IMG/VR virus record: IMGVR_UViG_3300048586_000548
Span: 29,494 to 93,493 of that record
DNA length: 64,000 nt
Source: a virus
Direction: 5' to 3' (one strand)
Part shown: positions 21,756 to 31,600 of the stretch, piece by piece
Numbering within the stretch: the stretch's first letter is position 1
How the letters are laid out: the number at the start of each line of letters is the position of its first letter
Notes under the pieces: model-generated
The model's database searches: none
What the model was told of the DNA's origin: nothing
The model's input: only the letters and a program-made list of their open reading frames with translations
Program-made: the position numbers and the translations under genes

Positions 21756-24700
21756 TTAGCTCCCACCCCGGCGCGCTGGTACCAAGACCAGGTGCGTCGC
21801 CAAATAAGTCGTCTGTGCCAGTGCCTTGCCCACGGCCACTGGCTGATGTCCGGTCGCGAACGGGGACAACAGCGTTGCCTCGAACTTTTCCGAACTGTTG
21901 TGGCCGAACGCCCATCCCGAGAGCAGTGATCCGCCCGTGATGTCGTCCTTCCAGCCCACCCATGCGCCCGCGTCGTACCGCACGCTGTTGTTCACCGAGC
22001 TGCCCTGGTAGCGCGTGCGCCACCAGTACGCAGCGGCGTACGCTTCCCGGCCACTCTCAAAGCTGGGGAACAGTCCGGGCGATTCCCACACGTACTCGGA
22101 CCGGAACTTCAGCCCAAACCATTCCAGCACATTGGTATGAAACTTCGGATACGCAGGGTTCTTGCGCGCCATGCCCGTGACAATCTCTTCGTACACATAG
22201 TTGTTGATGTAGTACGGCCCCGACGGCGCAATTTTGACCGGGGCTTCCCCGGGGCGCTTGTTGCGGCTGTACATCCCGCGCAGCTCTTCGTAATGCGTCC
22301 ACTCGACCTGCCGCACGTAATCAAGGGTGTCGCCAGTAACGGACAACGCGCCCGACCCTACGGCGAGCTTAAAGGGCCACTGGCTGGCGTCCACCTTGGA
22401 CTTCGGCCAGAAGCGCAGCGGAGAGCCCGTCGGCTCGCGCACCGGGCTCGACCACACTTCGGCCGCCGCGATGTCCGCCCCTTCGTTCTTCTCTTGCCCG
22501 TCCACCTCGCCCACGTAGTCGTGCCGCTCACTCTCGGTCGTCGCAAAGCAGTAGAACTGCCGCAAGTCGATTTCAGAGTTCTCGGTCAGGTTCAACGCGG
22601 CGTAGCTCGGCGTTTTGGTGCCCAAGTACCGCGGCACGCACATCGGCGGCACCAGGTGGTACGGATGCAGATCTCGGCTGATCGACGGCACCCACGTGGG
22701 ATTGGTCTCCCACGTCCAGGTGCCCAGCGCGGCGGGGAGTACCCGGTTATTGGTCGCCCACTGCGCGGGCATGATGCTATCGGCCAGTCCCAAGTGCGCG
22801 ATGGTGTACTGGTCCGCGGCCAGTCCGAGGGTGAGCCACGGCTCCTGGGCGAACCCGATCGTAGTGGCCAGCCCGCTGGTCGTCATCTCGTGCTGCCACC
22901 ACCAATGCTCCAGCAGGTGGTCCAACAGAGACCCCGAGCTCGCGCCGTGCGCCGCCAACTGCCCCGACTTCCACCCCGGCTCCTTGGTCCACTGGCGACA
23001 CACCACCGTACGCCGGTGCGCGTACATGGCATCGTCTTCCCACGTCACCGCCGTGGTCTGGTTACTGATCTTGGCCTGGTCCACGAAGCTGCGGTTGATG
23101 CCCCAACTGGATCGTCCGGACCGGTCCGTGGCGTACGCCGACAGGTAGAAGAGGTAGCTCATGAGTGCGAAGTTCAACCGCGCGCGACCTGAGGCGATGC
23201 CCCGGGTCTCGGACCAACCCGGCACCTCCTCGAGCTGCAAGTAATCGCCGAATTCCAGCGACTGCGGCAACCCAGTGAACTCGAAGGCCGCTCGGAAGTC
23301 CTGCGGGCGGAACACCCACTCGGTGACCCCCGCGTCACCGTCGGTCCACTTGAACGTCTTCGCCTTGCGGTACCCCTGGTCATTGAAGCTCAGGGTGTGC
23401 TCGTCATTGTGCAGCAGCCGGTTCACCAAGATGCGCTGCTCGACCGTCGTTTCCGGGTACACTTGTCCCGTGAACTGTGCCGACTGGTCGCCAATGATTG
23501 CCTTGAGGTGCACCTGGCGATTCAACTTCACTGAAATTTCCGACGTCCGGCCCGCCCACAGGCCCCCGGGGCGATCCGCCACCTTGAAACGCACGCGCAC
23601 GGGCTTGTCGTTGGCGATATACGCAGCAAGACTCGTCTTCGACCCCGAACCGCCCGCGGGCGTTTCCCAGCCGCCCGTACCGCCCGGAACGTAGCCGCCC
23701 GCGCTGGTCCAGTCGTCGATCTTGAGCTCGATCTTGGTGGGCTCCGGCAGGTGCGTCAGCACCCGCAACTCGGGCAACGCCAAGTCCTGATCGTCGATCA
23801 GCCGCAGTTCCGCATCCACCGGATCCGTCAAGGCCTCGAGGTACACAAACCACTCCCCGAACGTCCCCTGCCCGATCAGCGGCTTGCCGCTACCGTCCAA
23901 GCCGGTCCACACCACCGCCAGCTCGCCCAGCTTGCCGCCGCTGAGCTCTTGGTTCCAGGCATAGAAGCCCTTGCCGATGCGCGGCCGCTGGTCCGGCTCG
24001 AACGTGCCCTCCACCAGCGTGGCGTACAGCTCGGACTGCGTGGCATTCCACTCGCCCAGCTGGTCCACGCCGTCCCACTTGAACTGCCGCTTAGCGCCGA
24101 CCGTCAGGTACTGCCAGTGCCGCTCCGGTTCGGCTGGGTCGGCCGTCGGCTCGGTCAACCAGGCCACGATCGTATTGTCCACCGCTGAACGCACCGACAA
24201 TCGGTAGAGCCCGTCCGCCAGGACGTCCATCTGTGCGGTAACGACCTCCCCCAGTTCCGAAGCGTACGGGTCGTAGAACGGGCTGTACGGCAGGGTATTG
24301 CTGAGCGGCACCTTCGCGGCCGTGTACGGCTCTGCGCTCGCCGCCATGCGCCGGTACCGGACGTTGAACGTCGGGTACGCCGGGCGGGCGAAGCGCGCCG
24401 CGACGCCGTCACCCTGCTTCCACGGCAGGGCGAGCTGCGGCGTCGCGTAGTCCACAGTGAAGAATTCATGGTACGGCGTGTTGGCCAACCATCCGGACAG
24501 CGCGCCCACCACGTGACTGCCGTTCACGCGCGCGCGCCAGTCGATACCCAGTGTGACCGGATACTCCAACGTAAACTTCTTGCCCACGCGCACTTCCACC
24601 GCACGATTCCCGGTCCGGGGCACCGTGACGATTTCGTAGTAGAACAACCCCAACTTGTCCGTACCCGCCGGGAACATCTGGCCGGACGGCAACTCGGCAA

Positions 24701-27617
24701 ACGCCGCAGTGAGCGTCGTGTCGGACCCCAGCTCAACCCGTCCCACGAGCATTCCCTGCTTCGGGACCGCCGGGCCGTCAATAAACGCTGAGTAGAGGGT
24801 CACACTGGTCGGGGCCACGCCCGGAGAACCCGTCGGACTGATCTGCACCGTCCCAGGCTGCGGGGGCCACGGCGCCCCGCCCGGCAGGACCAACGACGGC
24901 ACGCCGCCAGGGCTGGTCACCGGCACGTTCGCGTACTCCACGATGTCCCCGCCTGCCGCCACCGGCAGGTCCTTGCTCGGGATGTACGCCTGGCTCGTCG
25001 GGTTCAGGACCTTGTGGCCGCTGACCGAGGTGTAGCCAATCTGCATGCGCGCAATGGGCCGGTTACCGAACTTCGACAAATCGATGTCCGTCCGGGGCTC
25101 ATACGCCGGGTAGTCCGGCCACGAGTTGGTATCAAGCGTGGTGCGGAACCGATTGGGCTGCAGGGTGTGCGTGACCTTGCGCACAAACTGCGTGGCCGTG
25201 GTGTTTGTGGTGTCGTAGCGTGTTTCGGCGACCGCAATCGGATCGCCCACTTCCACCATCGGCAGCAGCGGGTGTTCCACCGTCGTGCCCGGAATGGGCA
25301 CGGACTGTCGATAGATAAACGTCTGCGCCAAGTAGTTGGCGAAGCCGTCGTCCGCAATCGAGTCGTCGTAGATCACCGCGTGCTTCGGGTAGCCCACGTG
25401 GTTCTTGGCCAGGGGGTTCACGATCGACTGCAGATCCACCGCGTTGGCCACCACGAACTCAGTTTCCGTCGGCGCCTTGGCCTCTTCGAACTTCTCGCTG
25501 TCCGTGATCGCCGCCTTCTTGCGGCCCACGATCGTGACCTTGTTCCGCACCTCGTCTTGCTGCGCGCGGGTCGTCACGGTCAGCGCCGTGTCGTCAGTCG
25601 AAAGCGTGGGCAGCTTGGTGCGCAGCGGGTCCTGGGCGTAGCAGAGCAAGCAGTCGATGTACGACTTGGTGCCTCCGCTCAGGGTATCCGCCGTCAGTGT
25701 GACCACGTACTCGTCGTAGTCGCCGGAGAACAGCGTCGCCACCGTCGGGTTGGACCCCTGGGCAATCACCGGGCTGTTAAACAGCAATCGCGGGTCTTCC
25801 AGCACGTCACCGGACACACTCGGGTTCACGGTGCCCGTCGCGACCGGATCGCCGCCGCTCGACTTGCTCACCGAGATCTCCCAGGCCCGCGCATCAGCGT
25901 TCCGTGGAAAGGCCGCGTCAATGCGCGAGGCCCGCACCGTCGCCTGCACGGTCACCGGGTCGGTGGTCGTGAAGTACGTGGCGCCGTAGGCCGACGGATC
26001 CAGTTGCTCCGTCAACGTGCCCACCGTTGCGTTGAGTTCGGTCAGCTCCTCGATGTACGTCGGCAAATTCGCGGGGCGCAAGAACGCAGCTCCCGACGCA
26101 TCGAAGCCGCACAAGTACCCCAGCCGGTCCGTCAGCTCGCGCGTGCGGGCCCACAGGTCCTTCGTGGGCTCCACCACGAAGATGTATTCGTCGTCGAACG
26201 GCCGCGATTCCGTGAAGCTGAAGCCCACGTTGCCGTAATGCACCGGGCGCGGCAGCTTGAGCCGCAGCCCCTTGGTGGACACCGCCCGGAAGCGTGGCAA
26301 GGTCGAACCGCGGACCAGCACCGGCGTGCCGAGGCCGTTCGACTGCACGGCCACTTCGGTGCGGCGGTAGCAGCTGGGGTCCACGCCTGCCCGGACGCCC
26401 ATCTCCTCGACGGCGTACGCCAGCGGCCAGTTGTCGAAGGCCGGGACGTTGTACACCGGCTGGGCCCGCTGTCCCGGCTCTGCGTTGAACAAGTCCAGCA
26501 GACGGAAGCCCCGGGCCATGTAGCTAATGCGATCGGGCGTCTGCTCGTACTGCTCGACCATGCGCCCCTCGAGCCCGACACACGTGATCGTCAGCTTGCC
26601 GTCCGAGCCGGATCCGAAGTCGTCCACAAAGCCCGTGAAGAGCGGTGTGTATTCGTCCAGGGTGTCGGGCCGTGCGACGCGGATCTGCACCAGCCGCTTG
26701 CGTCGCAGCGAATGCTGCAACGACCCGCCGTCGTACACGTCCAGCTGTCCCGGGTCCGAGGTCAGCGACGGGCGGTTGAACACCCACCCATGCCCGTCGT
26801 TGTTCTCGGGGTTCAGCAGCGGCACCACGACTTCTGCGCGGCTCGCCGCGCCCGGCTCCTGGGTGATCGACGCGCTCAGAATGAACGGCAGCACGGCCGC
26901 CTCGAGCGGCGCATCGGCCGCGAACAACGATGCGCTCAGGACCGGCGCTTCGGCCGTGGCCCGCTCGAGCTCGTCGTCCGCGGGCAGTGCCCCCGGCAGC
27001 GCCTTGACGACCAGCCCACCCCAGGGCTCGGTGCCGGACTGCACGTAGTAGACAAACAGCTCGTCGTCGGGCAGGAAGGTGTGGGTCGCGGAGTAGCTGA
27101 AGCCGTCGATCACGAAGCCCACTTCGCTCAGGTCGTCGGCGAACAGGTTCGTGGTTACCCCGCCCCGCACCACGTCAATCCGAACGAAGCCACTCCCAGC
27201 CAGCCCAAACGTCAGCGTGTCGCTCCCCGGCAGCCAGGCCCGCATCGCGGACGGCAGCAGCACCCCGGAGAAGCACACCGCCACCTGGCCCGGCGTGGAC
27301 ACACCCCACCAGCCGGGGGCGCCGCTGCCCCAGTACGACTGCACCACCGGCCACCGGCCCGTGCGCCCCGCGCCCTCGTACACCACCGGACGCGACAGCC
27401 CGCTCAGGAAGTCCGACTCCGGGTTCGACGACGCCTGCAGGGCGGCCACGTAGGTGCCCCAGCTCTCACTGGTGACGGCCTCCTGCACCCGGAGCCGCAT
27501 ACCGGTCGTGGCCTTCCCGTCCTCCAAGGAGGAGTAGGGCGTGTCCCACGCGGCCACTTCAAACTGCCACTGCTGGTCGACGCTGAAGAACGCCGCCGCG
27601 CTGGGCACTGGTTGCAT
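21756..27617 (-). CDS. Tail hub / tail-tip attachment protein (1953 aa)
   Basis: Very large protein directly after the Dit-like gene. Residues about 100-200 (GFVRIDVVRGG through HTFLPDDELFVYY) look like a PA14/jelly-roll insert. Residues about 255-380 contain QIRVARPD, LFTGFVDDFGSGSDGKLTITC and VGLEGRM, typical of the phage tail hub (gp27/Tal-like) fold that caps the tube. The C-terminal half is long and Trp/Tyr-rich and may bind receptors or penetrate the envelope. No clear lytic domain is visible. Confidence 0.7.
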   Translation of the reverse strand: MQPVPSAAAFFSVDQQWQFEVAAWDTPYSSLEDGKATTGMRLRVQEAVTSESWGTYVAALQASSNPESDFLSGLSRPVVYEGAGRTGRWPVVQSYWGSGAPGWWGVSTPGQVAVCFSGVLLPSAMRAWLPGSDTLTFGLAGSGFVRIDVVRGGVTTNLFADDLSEVGFVIDGFSYSATHTFLPDDELFVYYVQSGTEPWGGLVVKALPGALPADDELERATAEAPVLSASLFAADAPLEAAVLPFILSASITQEPGAASRAEVVVPLLNPENNDGHGWVFNRPSLTSDPGQLDVYDGGSLQHSLRRKRLVQIRVARPDTLDEYTPLFTGFVDDFGSGSDGKLTITCVGLEGRMVEQYEQTPDRISYMARGFRLLDLFNAEPGQRAQPVYNVPAFDNWPLAYAVEEMGVRAGVDPSCYRRTEVAVQSNGLGTPVLVRGSTLPRFRAVSTKGLRLKLPRPVHYGNVGFSFTESRPFDDEYIFVVEPTKDLWARTRELTDRLGYLCGFDASGAAFLRPANLPTYIEELTELNATVGTLTEQLDPSAYGATYFTTTDPVTVQATVRASRIDAAFPRNADARAWEISVSKSSGGDPVATGTVNPSVSGDVLEDPRLLFNSPVIAQGSNPTVATLFSGDYDEYVVTLTADTLSGGTKSYIDCLLCYAQDPLRTKLPTLSTDDTALTVTTRAQQDEVRNKVTIVGRKKAAITDSEKFEEAKAPTETEFVVANAVDLQSIVNPLAKNHVGYPKHAVIYDDSIADDGFANYLAQTFIYRQSVPIPGTTVEHPLLPMVEVGDPIAVAETRYDTTNTTATQFVRKVTHTLQPNRFRTTLDTNSWPDYPAYEPRTDIDLSKFGNRPIARMQIGYTSVSGHKVLNPTSQAYIPSKDLPVAAGGDIVEYANVPVTSPGGVPSLVLPGGAPWPPQPGTVQISPTGSPGVAPTSVTLYSAFIDGPAVPKQGMLVGRVELGSDTTLTAAFAELPSGQMFPAGTDKLGLFYYEIVTVPRTGNRAVEVRVGKKFTLEYPVTLGIDWRARVNGSHVVGALSGWLANTPYHEFFTVDYATPQLALPWKQGDGVAARFARPAYPTFNVRYRRMAASAEPYTAAKVPLSNTLPYSPFYDPYASELGEVVTAQMDVLADGLYRLSVRSAVDNTIVAWLTEPTADPAEPERHWQYLTVGAKRQFKWDGVDQLGEWNATQSELYATLVEGTFEPDQRPRIGKGFYAWNQELSGGKLGELAVVWTGLDGSGKPLIGQGTFGEWFVYLEALTDPVDAELRLIDDQDLALPELRVLTHLPEPTKIELKIDDWTSAGGYVPGGTGGWETPAGGSGSKTSLAAYIANDKPVRVRFKVADRPGGLWAGRTSEISVKLNRQVHLKAIIGDQSAQFTGQVYPETTVEQRILVNRLLHNDEHTLSFNDQGYRKAKTFKWTDGDAGVTEWVFRPQDFRAAFEFTGLPQSLEFGDYLQLEEVPGWSETRGIASGRARLNFALMSYLFYLSAYATDRSGRSSWGINRSFVDQAKISNQTTAVTWEDDAMYAHRRTVVCRQWTKEPGWKSGQLAAHGASSGSLLDHLLEHWWWQHEMTTSGLATTIGFAQEPWLTLGLAADQYTIAHLGLADSIMPAQWATNNRVLPAALGTWTWETNPTWVPSISRDLHPYHLVPPMCVPRYLGTKTPSYAALNLTENSEIDLRQFYCFATTESERHDYVGEVDGQEKNEGADIAAAEVWSSPVREPTGSPLRFWPKSKVDASQWPFKLAVGSGALSVTGDTLDYVRQVEWTHYEELRGMYSRNKRPGEAPVKIAPSGPYYINNYVYEEIVTGMARKNPAYPKFHTNVLEWFGLKFRSEYVWESPGLFPSFESGREAYAAAYWWRTRYQGSSVNNSVRYDAGAWVGWKDDITGGSLLSGWAFGHNSSEKFEATLLSPFATGHQPVAVGKALAQTTYLATHLVLVPARRGGS

Positions 27618-27620
27618 TGC

Positions 27621-28541
27621 TTATGCTCCGGTGTACGAGCCGCCCTCGATCGGACTGCCCGGATCGAGGTAGTCGTCGTCTTCTGCTGCCCCCACCACCT
27701 GGCCGCCCTCGACCATCAGGAGCGTGCCGTCGGGCAGGTACGTCAGGTTTGCGCCCGTACCGCCATACGCCAGAGCCAGAATTCCGCCCGGGAACGACCC
27801 GCCGCCCGAGGTGCCGGTACCGAACTCGCCCACCGGAGGGATCGGGTTCCCCGCGAAATCTTCCACGACGAACGTGAACTTGCTCTCAGAGTAGCGCACC
27901 GAGCCGCCGTCGCCGCGCAGCACGCGGGTGGTGTCCAGGACGCGCACGCGCCACCAGGCCGGTTCGATCCAGCTCACGCGGATCTCGTTGCCCGCGTTCA
28001 GGGCGCCCACCAGCTCCTGCTCCAGCACCAGCGTCGTGCCCGTGGCGTAGTTCACTGAGTGGCGCACCCAGGCCCCGCTGGCCATCAGCGCGTCCACCAC
28101 GGCGTACTTCAGTGTCGTGGGGTGCACTTCCCCGGTCAGATCGGGCACGGTCAGCGTCTGGCCCGAAATGCCCGTGACGGTGGTCTCCAGGCTGCGGCCG
28201 CGGTTGAGCAGGTTGGTAGTGCCGTCGTAGATGTACACATACGGACCAATGCCTCGAGACTGCAGCGAACGACTCTTCAAGCTTTCGAGCCAGCGGTACT
28301 GCATCTCGTAGCGTCGCGCCTCGGGTCCGAAGTTGGACCAAATCCAACTGCGGCGGCGCGGGTCGCGGCTCGGCATCTGGACGATCACGCGTCCGTCAGC
28401 GGTTTCCACCTGCTCGCCGAGCTCGGTCGAGGGATAGTCCACGCGGGTCGGGGTGGGAAACAGCTCGACTTCGAGGCCCGACTTGGCCCCGTTCTCGTCG
28501 GGCATCGCCACCCAGAACCCCTTCTTCAACACGGTCGTCAT
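27621..28541 (-). CDS. Distal tail (Dit-like) protein (306 aa)
   Basis: ATG 28541 with GGAGACGACC upstream. Located between the tape measure and the hub, the canonical position of Dit. The early region (KKGFWVAMPDE, RSWIWSNFGPEARRYEMQYR) and central beta segments fit a ring-forming distal tail protein. The last 60 residues are Gly-rich and fibre-like (ALAYGGTGANLTYLPDGTLL), a pattern also used in tail fibres. It has its own promoter at 28690 and a 125-base leader with two hairpins. Confidence 0.6.
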   Translation of the reverse strand: MTTVLKKGFWVAMPDENGAKSGLEVELFPTPTRVDYPSTELGEQVETADGRVIVQMPSRDPRRRSWIWSNFGPEARRYEMQYRWLESLKSRSLQSRGIGPYVYIYDGTTNLLNRGRSLETTVTGISGQTLTVPDLTGEVHPTTLKYAVVDALMASGAWVRHSVNYATGTTLVLEQELVGALNAGNEIRVSWIEPAWWRVRVLDTTRVLRGDGGSVRYSESKFTFVVEDFAGNPIPPVGEFGTGTSGGGSFPGGILALAYGGTGANLTYLPDGTLLMVEGGQVVGAAEDDDYLDPGSPIEGGSYTGA

Positions 28542-28562
28542 GGTCGTCTCCGGATGGCAAAA

Positions 28563-28594
28563 CGCTCCCCAACGGCACAGCACGTCGGGGAGCG
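28563..28594 (-). terminator. Intrinsic terminator inside the leader of the Dit-like gene
   Basis: Stem CGCTCCCC / GGGGAGCG (28587-28594 with 28563-28570), 16-base loop, followed on the - strand by TTTT. It lies between the promoter at 28690 and the ATG at 28541, so it would stop both read-through from the tape measure gene and transcripts from that promoter. A competing small hairpin AGCGC-GAA-GCGCT (28591-28603) uses four bases of the same stem. Confidence 0.65.
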
Positions 28595-28629
28595 CTTCGC
28601 GCTACTTTGCAGTCCGCCCCAAACAGAAA

Positions 28630-28664
28630 CTCCCCGTGACACTAGTAGGTCGAGTCACGGAGAG
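28630..28664 (-). promoter_or_regulatory. 5' leader hairpin with shared loop TCGACCTACT
   Basis: - strand arms CTCTCCGTGAC and GTCACGGGGAG (11 bp, one G-U) around the loop TCGACCTACTAGT. It starts just after the GAA box at 28668-28666, so it would be the first structure in the transcript. Ten loop bases are identical to those of the nrdJ leader hairpin at 2149-2178. Confidence 0.55.
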
Positions 28665-28665
28665 G

Positions 28666-28690
28666 TTCGTCGAAGCTAGGGAAACCTTAC
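28666..28690 (-). promoter_or_regulatory. Putative phage promoter GTAAGGT-N15-GAA (tail tip unit)
   Basis: - strand GTAAGGT 28690-28684, GAA 28668-28666, spacing 15. The TAA stop of the tape measure gene (28689-28687) lies inside the box. Confidence 0.65.
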
Positions 28691-31600
28691 GCGCTACGGA
28701 CGTCGAAGCTGGTGCCACGGCCGCCCAACTGATCCCGGAGAGCCGTCGCCACCTTGTCAGCAATCACGGCTTCCGACTGCCCCGGGGCGCCGTACACGTT
28801 GATCTCGATCGGACGATCCCCGGCCCCTTCCGTGCCCGTGCCGCCCGACCCAAAGGGCTGGAAGCCCGGGACCACAAATCCGGCCGGGACGTTCAGGAAC
28901 CGGCTGCCCAGCGTCAGCTGCTGGGTCTGCACTTCAATCGCCTGGATCTGCTCGCGGGTGTTGCGCTCAATGCGCTCCAGGGCCGCCAGCTGGGGCTCGG
29001 TCTCCGGCGGCTTGGACTTCCCGAACAGCCCGCCCAATGCCCCGCCAAGGATTCCGCCGACAAACGCGCCGACCGGACCCAGCGGGGTGGCGCCACCGAT
29101 CAACGCACCGATCGAGGCCCCCTCCTGCCCGTAGCTGTCCTTGCCGCCGATCGCTCCGCCGATCAGCGCACCGGCCAGCGGCAGGGCGACGTCCGCGGCA
29201 CGCCCGAACTTGCCCAGCTTGCCGCTTCCGGCGAAGCTGAACTGCTTGCTGCCCCCGCTCGTCGACGGGGTGGCCGTGAGCAGCGCCGGATCAAGCGCAA
29301 TGGGCACTCCGCCCGGAATGTCAAGTACCGTCGGCGTCGGTCCCGTCGGGCCCGTCGAACTCGACGTGCCCCGAGACTTAGCGTACCACGCCACCGCGGT
29401 CGTCGCGGCTGCGGCCCCGCCCGCACCGGTCAGCCCACCGACACTCCCCGTCCCGACCACCGAACCAGCCTGCGCGGCGGCTGCGGAGATTTCCTGCTGG
29501 GTCGCGGCCGTCCACGCCGCCACACCCTTTCGGAAGCCCGCCTCGATGGCGGTCTCCGTGGACAGCGCACCGCTGGCAAACGCGGATGTCAGCTTATCCC
29601 CGAGCAGTCCGGTTTCACTGAACACATTCCGCAAGAACACGTCAACCAGGCGGGACTGCGCGGCCTGAGCCACACCCTCGGCCAGCTGCTGCAGGCCCTG
29701 CCCGCTAAAATTACGCGAACTGGACAAGAACGTCCGCAGCGGGGCGACGAGCTCCTGCACCAGCTGCGCAGACTCTTCCCGCGGACGCCGCTGCAGCTGC
29801 GCATTGGCACCGGACAGCACCCCGAAGCGCGCCACCAGCGCTTCAGACTGCGCGTTCAACAGGTCTTCGCCCAACTGGTTGTCGATGTCATTCATGCGTG
29901 CCGCAAGCTGACCATCGCCCACTTCGAACTGTTCCGACGCAAGGCGCCGCTGCTCTGCGGCCGTCGCCTCCGCCAGAGCCGACCGCTGCTGCTCGACCAG
30001 GGCAATCTGCCCCAGCTGCAAGGTCACCCCTGCCTGCGGGCGACGCGGGTCCGCCTGCGCCGCCGCCACATCCGCCTGGTTCAGTGCCCCGGTCAGTGCG
30101 GTCTGCCGCTGGGCGGCGCCCTGAATTCGCGTCAGTCGTCGGTTGATTTCCTGAATGCGCTCCTGTCGCTGAATCTCCGGGAGGATGTCCTTCTCCACCG
30201 CATCCGTCGCCGCCTTCAGCAATTCGCCCAGGCCGCCGATCGTGCTCAGGAGCCGTTCCGTCGTCGCCTGGTCCTCAGCATCCCCAAGCTCTCCCAAATC
30301 CGCCAGGGACTGCTTCAGCTGCAAGCCGATCTCTCCCACAGACCCGCCCGCCTTAATCGCCGTGTTCACAAACGCGCCCAGGCCCTCAGTGCTCGCGATC
30401 CGCACCTGCTCCTTCAGCAGGTTGATGCGGTTAAGTGCCCGGTCGCCTTCCGCCTTGGCCCCAGACACTTCGTCCACCAGCGAGCCAATCGCTGCTGCCT
30501 CACCCCGGCCCGGCGCCAATTCGTCATCAACAATCCGCGCGCCGAACTGCTTCTCGCCTCCGCCGAACTGCCCCTTCGACGCCACAAAGCTCGCCTGCGC
30601 GTTAATAAGGTCCCGCTGCAGGGTGATGGGCAGCGTCCCCAGGTCCTGCAACAGCTGCTGGGCATTGTCCGACCGAGCACGTGTCGCATCGAAAGAGATA
30701 CCGAACCGGTCCTGCAAATCCGACTGGACGCGATTCCGCGCGGAGCGCTCCGAAAAGGATACAATCGGAGCAAACAGCCGATCACGCACGCCACCAAGGG
30801 CCTGGTTCTTCGTACTCAACTCCGCCAGCTGGGACGTGCGACCTTGCGCGTCATTCAACGTATTAATGATCCGCTGTGTGCTACTAGTGTCCTGCCCAGC
30901 GGTGATCTCCCGCTGCAGCTGGTCGTCCAGTTTCTCCACGGCCAACTGCAACGCCTGCTTAATTGCTGCGGCGAACGCCGACCCTTCCTCGGACCCCAAA
31001 GCGCCGGTCTCATTGGCCAGCATCTGCACGCGGCCCTGCACATTGATTGCCGGAGCCAGCTGATCAACCAGCGCCTGCGCCACTCGATCCAGGTTCGCAA
31101 ACCGATAGTTGCTCTCCGTCAAGGACCGCCGCTGCGGATCGTTAGGGTCGGTAATGCCCCGCTCCGCAATAGCCTGGCGCAGCCGTTCCTGATTGCGGTC
31201 CGGCACGACAAACGGTACGTTGGCGTCCAGTCGCTGGAACAAGCGCAAATCATCGGCACTCAACAGCAACCGCTCGCGTGCGACCTTATCCAACGCCGCC
31301 AAGGGGGACTGTCCCGCGTCCGCCGCCTGCTTGGCAATCTGACTAATCGTTCCTGACGCGCCAAACTGCACGGCGCTGAGGTCACCAATCTTCTGCCCTC
31401 GGAAACTCAGCGCAGAGCTGAGCGACTCCAGAATCGCCTGCCCGGGGTCCCGAGAGAATACCCGAGTCCCTGAATATTCTGTCGCGTCCGAGCTCTGCCC
31501 CGCGGCGGATGCCACACTCCGCAGCTGCTTGCTCAGATTCACAGTGTTCTGCTGAAACTCCGCGACTACGTCTGCGAGATCCGTCCGAGCCTCGCTGAGG

